Shown: positions 1 through 4,433 of the stretch, piece after piece
Position numbering within the stretch: the stretch's first letter is position 1
Layout of the letters: every line of letters starts with the position of its first letter
Assembly: GCA_013695175.1 (NCBI GenBank)
Contig: JACDAZ010000299.1
Coordinates: 1-5,645 of the forward strand
DNA: 5,645 nucleotides
Reading direction: 5' to 3'
Source: Flavisolibacter sp.
Lineage (GTDB): Bacteria > Bacteroidota > Bacteroidia > Chitinophagales > Chitinophagaceae
Program-made: the position numbers and the translations under genes
Notes under the pieces: generated by a model
The model's database searches: none
What the model was told of the DNA's origin: nothing
Seen by the model: the letters and a program-made list of their open reading frames with translations, nothing else

Positions 1-500
1 GTACCCATACGACCTGCCATACGCATACCTTTAAATACCCGGGAAGGATAGGATGAGCCGCCCACAGAACCGGGAGCTCTCTGGCGATCGTGCTGACCGT
101 GAGAAGCTTCGCCCACGCCGTGAAAACCATGGCGCTTTACAACACCCTGGAATCCTTTACCTTTTGTAGTTCCTACAACTTCAACATTTTCGCCTTCGGC
201 AAAAATATCGCAGGTAATAGTATCACCTAATACTTTGTTTAATGAATAATCTCGAAATTCTTTTACTACACGTTTGGAAGTAGTATTGGCTTTGGCGAAG
301 TGGTTGATTTCAGCCTTAGTGGAGTTTTTTTCTTTCTTTTCACCGTACGCTATCTGAACGGCAGTATAACCATCAGCATCCTGAGTCTTGATCTGGGTTA
401 CTACACAGGGACCAGCTTCAATAATGGTACAAGCTGTTTGCTTGCCATTTTGATCGAAGATGCTGGTCATCCCAATTTTTTTACCAATAATTCCTTTCAT
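1..500 (-). CDS. rplC: 50S ribosomal protein L3, C-terminus cut off by window edge
   Basis: L3 is a large-subunit protein that binds 23S rRNA early in assembly and reaches towards the peptidyl-transferase centre. The frame gives 166 residues before the left edge. The family is usually about 205-210 residues, so about 40 are missing. Recognisable parts are the N-terminus [20 protein letters not shown], the [14 protein letters not shown] segment (113-126) and the loop ending [15 protein letters not shown] (152-166). The start at 500 matches the family N-terminus; no Shine-Dalgarno is visible, as is usual in Bacteroidota. The glutamine that PrmB methylates in E. coli L3 (Gln150) aligns with Ser150 here. 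The gene lies downstream of rpsJ in the same direction, in the S10-L3 order, but behind a long structured gap with a hairpin ending 3 bases before its ATG. Identity is certain. Confidence 0.97.
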   Translation of the reverse strand, partial: MKGIIGKKIGMTSIFDQNGKQTACTIIEAGPCVVTQIKTQDADGYTAVQIAYGEKKEKNSTKAEINHFAKANTTSKRVVKEFRDYSLNKVLGDTITCDIFAEGENVEVVGTTKGKGFQGVVKRHGFHGVGEASHGQHDRQRAPGSVGGSSYPSRVFKGMRMAGRMG

Positions 501-503
501 TAT

Positions 504-524
504 CTTACGGTTTAATCCCGCAAG
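504..524 (-). promoter_or_regulatory. Hairpin over the rplC translation start region
   Basis: In the minus sense, CTTGCGG pairs with CCGTAAG (7 pairs, one of them G-U) around a 7-base loop. It ends 3 bases before the rplC ATG. It covers the stretch where the 30S subunit would land, so its opening or closing could set L3 translation. The pairing is direct from sequence; the regulatory role is inference. Confidence 0.5.
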
Positions 525-540
525 GTTATACAAGACAGTA

Positions 541-556
541 CCCAAGGAATATTGGG
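541..556 (-). promoter_or_regulatory. Small hairpin in the rplC leader
   Basis: In the minus sense, CCCAA and TTGGG pair perfectly around a 6-base loop. No U-run follows, so it is unlikely to be an intrinsic terminator. It is part of the hairpin series upstream of rplC. Confidence 0.35.
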
Positions 557-602
557 TCTTCAATCCTGGTTCATCGACCGACCTTTTCTTTTATCAGCTA
601 AG

Positions 603-625
603 CTGTTCGCTTTATGCGAATTCAG
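603..625 (-). promoter_or_regulatory. Hairpin with two-base bulge in the rplC leader
   Basis: In the minus sense, CTG-AA-TTCGC pairs with GCGAA-CAG around the loop ATAAA. This gives five pairs, an AA bulge on the 5' side, then three more pairs. Its 3' strand overlaps an alternative short hairpin, CAGC-TTA-GCTG (595-605), so the two are mutually exclusive and could act as a switch. That last point is inference. Confidence 0.42.
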
Positions 626-632
626 AAGTACC

Positions 633-672
633 GGCGACAAACAAACCTCGAAGGGCTTGTTTATATGTTGCC
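633..672 (-). promoter_or_regulatory. Long two-part hairpin in the rplC leader
   Basis: This is the strongest fold in the gap. In the minus sense, the inner helix is AAACAAGCC with GGTTTGTTT (9 pairs, one G-U) around the loop CTTCGA, using 639-647 and 654-662. Below it, GGCAAC (672-667) pairs with GTCGCC (638-633) with a single A-C mismatch, and four bases (ATAT) bulge on the 5' side. An inner stem, an asymmetric bulge and a lower stem are typical of protein-binding or rRNA-mimicking RNA elements. No U-tract follows, so termination is unlikely. Confidence 0.5.
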
Positions 673-679
673 TCCCAAA

Positions 680-697
680 ATTCCTCCGTAGAGGGAT
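680..697 (-). promoter_or_regulatory. Hairpin with UACG tetraloop in the rplC leader
   Basis: In the minus sense, the stem is closed by C-G around UACG, a member of the very stable UNCG tetraloop class. Four consecutive pairs (CCTC with GAGG), one C-A mismatch and two more pairs form the stem. It directly follows the second copy of the CATCTCTCA repeat. Confidence 0.42.
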
Positions 698-698
698 A

Positions 699-758
699 TG
701 AGAGATGTCTATCCTTTCAGAGCTCTTTTCTTCCCGGTTTAGCGGGAGTTGAGAGATG
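699..758 (-). repeat. Direct repeat CATCTCTCA, two copies each followed by a hairpin
   Basis: In the minus sense, CATCTCTCA occurs at 758-750 and again at 707-699, exactly 51 bases apart. After each copy comes a short stem: TCCCG-CTAAAC-CGGGA (747-732) after the first, and the UACG hairpin (697-680) after the second. The two units look like a duplicated RNA module. A nine-base repeat in 314 bases could still be chance, but the matching downstream hairpins make that less likely. Confidence 0.4.
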
Positions 759-814
759 AACAATTTTATAATAAGAACTAATGCCTCTTTTCCCACATCG
801 GGGATAAGGAGTTT

Positions 815-1120
815 TTAAGCCTTGATTTCCACTTCTACACCAGAAGGTAAATCCAGTTTTGAAAGAGCATCTACTGTTCTTGAAGAAGAAGTATAGATAT
901 CCAGTAAGCGCTTGTGAGTTGCTAACTGAAACTGCTCGCGGCTTTTTTTGTTCACGTGTGGTGAACGCAAAACGGTAAAGATCTTTTTACGTGTAGGAAG
1001 AGGAATGGGTCCCGTTACTACAGCACCGGTGCTACGAACAGTCTTAACTATTTTCTCTGCTGATTTATCAACCAGGTTATGGTCGTAAGACTGTAATTTT
1101 ATTCTGATTCTCTGTGACAT
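815..1120 (-). CDS. rpsJ: 30S ribosomal protein S10
   Basis: S10 is a small-subunit head protein. In many bacteria it also serves as NusE in transcription antitermination with NusB. The frame is complete at 101 residues (E. coli 103). The hallmark segments are all present: [18 protein letters not shown] at the start, [28 protein letters not shown] (about 37-64) covering the long loop, and [18 protein letters not shown] near the end. The start is fixed by the conserved N-terminus; there is no Shine-Dalgarno. It is the first gene of this S10 cluster, with a strong Bacteroidota-type promoter and a short leader hairpin in front. No translation factor gene (fusA) precedes it, although in many Bacteroidota fusA is the immediate upstream neighbour. 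rplC follows after an unusually long gap. Identity is certain. Confidence 0.98.
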   Translation of the reverse strand: MSQRIRIKLQSYDHNLVDKSAEKIVKTVRSTGAVVTGPIPLPTRKKIFTVLRSPHVNKKSREQFQLATHKRLLDIYTSSSRTVDALSKLDLPSGVEVEIKA

Positions 1121-1129
1121 ATGTCCAAA

Positions 1130-1147
1130 CCCATTTTTTACAATGGG
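1130..1147 (-). promoter_or_regulatory. Hairpin at the 5' end of the rpsJ leader
   Basis: In the minus sense, CCCATT and AATGGG pair perfectly (6 pairs) around the loop GTAAAA, 9 bases before the rpsJ ATG. With the predicted transcription start at about 1148-1150, this stem would lie almost at the very 5' end of the mRNA. There it could protect the transcript or affect initiation at rpsJ. The role is inference. Confidence 0.45.
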
Positions 1148-1151
1148 AGTG

Positions 1152-1183
1152 CAAAGGTAAGGGGTGATAACTACACAATCAAA
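1152..1183 (-). promoter_or_regulatory. Promoter of rpsJ, Bacteroidota sigma-70 type
   Basis: TACCTTTG (1159-1152) is a perfect match to the Bacteroidota -7 consensus TANNTTTG. TTTG (1183-1180) is the -33 element, with a 20-base spacer, which is the expected distance. The predicted start is near 1148-1150, leaving a leader of about 30 bases before the rpsJ ATG. The placement fits a dedicated promoter for the S10 operon. Confidence 0.85.
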
Positions 1184-1199
1184 AGTAAAAGAAGAAAAT

Positions 1200-1239
1200 T
1201 TGTGAAGAAAGCTTTAAGAAAGCCTGTTTTTATTCACAA
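1200..1239 (-). terminator. Candidate terminator of the beta-helix gene
   Basis: In the minus sense, TTGTGAA (1239-1233) and TTCACAA (1206-1200) form seven perfect outer pairs. Inside is a second stem, GCTTT-CTT-AAAGC (1223-1211). A T-rich stretch (TTTTCTTCTTTT) follows on the 3' side. It starts 15 bases after the stop codon of the upstream gene and lies just before the rpsJ promoter. The stem is AT-rich and the U-run is interrupted, so strength is uncertain. Confidence 0.45.
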
Positions 1240-1254
1240 TATGGAAATTGCATT

Positions 1255-3450
1255 CTATTGATACAGTTTGTTTAGTCTTACACTTAATGTTGCAAAACCA
1301 CCTAACTCCACGTGTTCTACTCTAAAAACATGATTTCCATTAAGTTCCAGCTTCACCTTTTTATTGGGTGATTCATCAAATTTATGAAGTGCAGGATTCC
1401 ATTCATCTATCACTAATTTATTATCAACATATACTCTTACAGCATCATCCCAGGTAACACTTAATTCATATATACCTTGTTTAATATCCGCATTACCTTC
1501 CGCCACGGTTATAAATTCTGTAAACTGCTTATCATTTGCTTTAATTCCGCCCCACCAGGCATAATTGATCTTGTCTGTTCTTTCTGTTTTAAACGGAGAT
1601 TGTTTTTCTATAAAATTTATTGATTTGTTTTTTACAGGATTAGTGCTTGCATCAAAGGAATACCATGAAATATTCCAATCAATAGGTTGAAAAAATTTGC
1701 GAAATACAAATGTGCCAGGTTTACCAGGTGATATATTATTCCCAAATTGATCTTTGTATTCTTCTCCTGTATATTCTGCAATAATCTCTATATCCGTAGT
1801 GGCAGAAGTATCTTTCATTGTTACAAATGAAGCAGGAAAACTATCCTGAAGCTTCGCAATTTTTGAAACTCCCTTCATTGATACAATCTTCCACTCTCCT
1901 TTTGGTCCCAATACATCGAATTCCATTTTACCTGTTGTGTCTGTGGGATTTGTATTCCAGATGATGGGATATTGAAAATTATATGGTCCCCACGCTGTCA
2001 TTAATATATTTTTTCTTCCTGCTAACCTGCCCGCACCTTTAAAAGGATTGTTGGGATTTTTAATTTCAGGAATAAAAATGTTTTCATCTTCTGAAAGCTT
2101 GACAAACATGTCATCATTTTCCTCTACATCCAATTCACCTAATGAAGTATCTGTTTTAAATAAGGTATCGTGTCCATTATAAATATTGCTGAATTCTGCA
2201 ATAGAATCTGTTTTTGCCAGATCAAATACCACCTGATTATTATTAAAACTATTAGCAGCAAGAATATAATTTCTGCTACGGGTATCACGCAATCTGGCAT
2301 AGCCCCACCCGATAGCTATCGGGTCAGCCGGTTGTTGAGATCGTGCCCAAAGTTTAATAGCAGTTTTATCTGCATAAAACAAATTGTGATTAATAATATT
2401 TTCCTGTCCATGTTCTATAGCAATTGCTATCCTGTTATTGCGAAACTGATTGTCTGAAATTTTAGTATTATAACTGTACCCACCCCAGATGCCATGGTCA
2501 CACTCATAAATCCTGTTTTTTATAATCTTGTTCCTGCTAAAAGTTACCTCAATTCCATTAGTAGGTGCATAAGAAAAATCATTTTCCAATAGAATATTAT
2601 CATTACAGCCACCTTTTCCCGTATTCATGGTTGACTGACCGGCCCAAAGAAAAAAACCATCACCACTATGTGTAGCTGCATTTTTGTAAAAGAGATTATT
2701 ATTACTTTGTTCATAAACTAAAAAACCTGCACTATCCTGCCCACGGTTGTACACACCATGGCTGTACCCGCGTACATTAAAAATAACCCTGTTGTACATA
2801 AACTTATTATTGCCGGATCTGTATAAGCCAATGCCAATTCCGGAATTGAAAGAAAAATCATTGTTGTAGATCATGCTGTTATTGCACTCTGTCATCATCA
2901 ATGCATTTTGTCCGTTTGTTACAGTACAATTTGTTATGGTAACCTTATTACATTTTTTTAAATAAATGGCAGCACCATATCTTAGCCATTCATCTTTTTC
3001 ATTTTGATGGTAACTCATCCAGTCAGAGATATCTTCTTTTTCCTGTGTGCTGTTTAATTTTTTGCGGTAGTTATAACTGAAGTCGCAGTTCTCTAATTTT
3101 AAGCCTTCTACATTGCGTGCCAGTAAAGCAATTTTGTAACCACTTGCTTTTAGATTTTTTATGGTAATGTTTTTACCTTTTTTTATTAAAACAGCTACAC
3201 CCTGAAATTCATCAGGATTTTCACCGGCTTTATTTCCTTTTAATACAGCATCATTAAAATCAACTGTTATATTATTTCCTTCAATTACAATAACAGCTTT
3301 TGATAAATTATTTATTGAGGAGATATTATAAGAATCTTTCTTAATTTTTGTTGATCGTTTTATAATCATCCCTGATTTTATACTCACCTGAGCAAAGGAT
3401 GTTGAAATAAGGAAAACAAAGAGAAGCAGGGCGGATATTTTTTTTATCAT
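1255..3450 (-). CDS. Secreted right-handed beta-helix (NosD-like) protein with C-terminal PA14-like domain
   Basis: This is a 731-residue exported protein. Residues 1-20 are a clear signal peptide (KK, hydrophobic core, cut expected after SFA-Q). Residues about 50-420 carry repeated short turns of the type N-x-I-x-x-N-x-F with asparagine ladders (NITIKN, NKVTITNCTV, NNLFYKN, NDNILLEND, NKIIKNRI, NYILAANSF). This is the pattern of parallel beta-helices of the NosD/PbH1 group, folds seen in polysaccharide-acting and surface proteins. A linker region has WGPYNFQYPIIW (487-498), a motif I recall in related beta-helix proteins. Residues about 615-726 resemble PA14: GIYELSVTWDDAVRVYVDNKLVIDEW (659-684), then a hydrophobic strand pair to the end. 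PA14 domains often bind carbohydrate. No catalytic residues can be named, so enzymatic activity is unproven, and true NosD function is unlikely because no nos genes are nearby. The start is supported by the signal peptide. The 5' end is only 46 bases from a divergent gene. Confidence 0.85.
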   Translation of the reverse strand: MIKKISALLLFVFLISTSFAQVSIKSGMIIKRSTKIKKDSYNISSINNLSKAVIVIEGNNITVDFNDAVLKGNKAGENPDEFQGVAVLIKKGKNITIKNLKASGYKIALLARNVEGLKLENCDFSYNYRKKLNSTQEKEDISDWMSYHQNEKDEWLRYGAAIYLKKCNKVTITNCTVTNGQNALMMTECNNSMIYNNDFSFNSGIGIGLYRSGNNKFMYNRVIFNVRGYSHGVYNRGQDSAGFLVYEQSNNNLFYKNAATHSGDGFFLWAGQSTMNTGKGGCNDNILLENDFSYAPTNGIEVTFSRNKIIKNRIYECDHGIWGGYSYNTKISDNQFRNNRIAIAIEHGQENIINHNLFYADKTAIKLWARSQQPADPIAIGWGYARLRDTRSRNYILAANSFNNNQVVFDLAKTDSIAEFSNIYNGHDTLFKTDTSLGELDVEENDDMFVKLSEDENIFIPEIKNPNNPFKGAGRLAGRKNILMTAWGPYNFQYPIIWNTNPTDTTGKMEFDVLGPKGEWKIVSMKGVSKIAKLQDSFPASFVTMKDTSATTDIEIIAEYTGEEYKDQFGNNISPGKPGTFVFRKFFQPIDWNISWYSFDASTNPVKNKSINFIEKQSPFKTERTDKINYAWWGGIKANDKQFTEFITVAEGNADIKQGIYELSVTWDDAVRVYVDNKLVIDEWNPALHKFDESPNKKVKLELNGNHVFRVEHVELGGFATLSVRLNKLYQ
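2307..2324. repeat. Perfect 18-base palindrome inside the beta-helix gene
   Basis: ACCCGATAGCTATCGGGT reads identically on both strands. It lies in frame and encodes Pro-Ile-Ala-Ile with parts of the flanking Asp and Gly (residues 376-381), within a GC-richer patch of an otherwise AT-rich gene. From memory, CCCGATAGCTATCGGG is a short dispersed palindrome found in many copies in Bacteroidota genomes; I cannot verify that here. Confidence 0.7.
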
Positions 3451-3496
3451 TGATTTGCTTTTACTTGCATGGATAATTGGAAATTAAATTTACTGA

Positions 3497-4408
3497 ATGC
3501 AACCAGAAGGTGAAATTGTTTTAGAACATAAAAAACAGTGGACAGGTGTCAAAATAATAAAACTTATTTTAAAAATTGCTGTAACCGGATTATGCTTCTG
3601 GTATATTTCAACTAAAATAGACTTTGCAAATGCCTTGAATGCTTTATTAAAAGCAAATTGGGGTTTTTTATTGTTGGCAGTATTGGCATTTATGATTTCT
3701 AAATTATTTGCTGCTTTTCGTTTAAACATCAACTTCAGGAATATTAAGATCAGGATCACTGAATGGAAGAATATAAAATTATACTGGCTTGGAATGTTTT
3801 ACAACCTGTTTCTCCCCGGTTCCATAAGTGGCGATGCTTATAAAGTAGTTATTCTAACCAGAAAATTTCAAGCACCCTATAAAAAAACAACAATAGCTGT
3901 ACTCCTGGACCGCTTTAGTGGTTTGCTGGCATTAGGAGTTATATTATCCTTATATGGAGCATTTGTACTGGAGAACAAATTTTGGGAAGTATTGTTGATA
4001 GCAGGTTCTATATTAGCTATTCTCTCTCTTTACCTTGTTGTTCGCTTTTTTTTTAAAGAATTTTTACCTGGGTTTTGGTCAACTTTTGCCTGGGGTATGG
4101 CAGTACAAATTTTTCAGGTGGTATGTCTTTACTGTGTGCTTTTAAGTTTGAATATTACACTTCAACCGGAATGGATATTTATTTTTTTAGTGGCTTCTGT
4201 TGTTTCTGTTTTACCCATTTCACTTGGTGGCGGATTGGGTACCAGAGAATTTGTATTTGTTCAAGGTGCTGCATTTTTTCAATTTGATAAACATACACAG
4301 GCACTGGCTTTGATAGTTAGTTTATTGTTTTATGTTAGTAATCTTATGTCTTCTGTCTGGGGAGCATATTTTGTTTTTCATGATCCTTTAAAAGAAAACA
4401 GTATTTAG
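3497..4408 (+). CDS. Lysylphosphatidylglycerol synthase TM-region / flippase-like membrane protein (UPF0104)
   Basis: This 303-residue polytopic inner-membrane protein has about seven or eight hydrophobic segments (roughly 18-37, 54-75, 95-108, 132-156, 164-185, 195-217, 226-243 and 270-294). Family marks of PF03706 are FLPGSISGDAYK (105-116), LLDRFSGLLAL (136-146) and PISLGGGLGTREF (240-252). In MprF this domain flips the lysylated lipid. Stand-alone members such as this one are common beside polyprenyl-lipid and glycosyltransferase genes, where lipid transport across the membrane is the usual proposal. There is no soluble aminoacyl-transferase domain, so it is not a full MprF. The length is normal for stand-alone members. 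The start ATG is the first in frame after an upstream stop; no Shine-Dalgarno. It is divergent from the beta-helix gene and 25 bases ahead of a GT39-like gene, probably in one transcript. Family is sure, substrate unknown. Confidence 0.9.
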   Translation: MQPEGEIVLEHKKQWTGVKIIKLILKIAVTGLCFWYISTKIDFANALNALLKANWGFLLLAVLAFMISKLFAAFRLNINFRNIKIRITEWKNIKLYWLGMFYNLFLPGSISGDAYKVVILTRKFQAPYKKTTIAVLLDRFSGLLALGVILSLYGAFVLENKFWEVLLIAGSILAILSLYLVVRFFFKEFLPGFWSTFAWGMAVQIFQVVCLYCVLLSLNITLQPEWIFIFLVASVVSVLPISLGGGLGTREFVFVQGAAFFQFDKHTQALALIVSLLFYVSNLMSSVWGAYFVFHDPLKENSI

Positions 4409-4433
4409 CATTTAAATTTGTGCACCATAATTA

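Larger units (their letters stand above)
501..814 (-). promoter_or_regulatory. Long structured gap between rpsJ and rplC; candidate cis-regulatory RNA
   Basis: This 314-base spacer lies inside what should be one transcript, where S10 operon genes are normally closely packed. No credible gene is present: the only longish minus-strand frame starts with GTG, has no ribosome site and resembles no family I know. Read in the transcribed sense, it offers a series of hairpins: 732-747, 680-697 (UACG loop), 633-672, 603-625, 541-556 and 504-524. The last one ends just before the rplC start codon. In E. coli and relatives, L4 controls the S10 operon through a leader in front of rpsJ. A comparable feedback element for rplC and downstream genes is the inference here, and the binding protein is unknown. 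I found no good Bacteroidota promoter (TTTG, 19-21 bases, TANNTTTG) inside it, so read-through from rpsJ is the simplest model. The pairings were found by eye, without energy calculation. Confidence 0.55.

Noticed and set aside
671..687. Two GGAGG motifs on the minus strand as ribosome binding sites for a leader peptide
   Set aside because: No ATG, GTG or TTG lies at usable distance, and Shine-Dalgarno use is rare in this phylum. One copy is the 3' arm of the UACG stem.
460..759. Plus-strand open frame of 99 codons opposite rplC and the gap
   Set aside because: It lies partly antisense to rplC, has no family resemblance and no promoter; chance frame.
560..796. Minus-strand open frame of 78 codons in the rpsJ-rplC gap
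   Set aside because: It starts with GTG, has no ribosome site or recognisable protein features, and overlaps the hairpin series. It is more likely a chance frame.
501..814. tRNA or other known small RNA gene hidden in the gap
   Set aside because: No cloverleaf with a T-arm GTTCGAATC-like sequence and matching acceptor stem can be built; the hairpins do not fit a tRNA layout.
2170..2457. Plus-strand frame antisense to the beta-helix gene
   Set aside because: Cysteine- and isoleucine-rich translation typical of the shadow of an AT-rich gene; the minus-strand frame is clearly real.
3451..3496. Promoters for the two divergent genes in the 46-base gap, including palindromic TAAATTTA (3485-3492)
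   Set aside because: TAAATTTA is one base off the -7 consensus on both strands, but no TTTG lies at the needed 19-21 base distance on either strand. The real promoters are probably weaker or overlap the coding ends.
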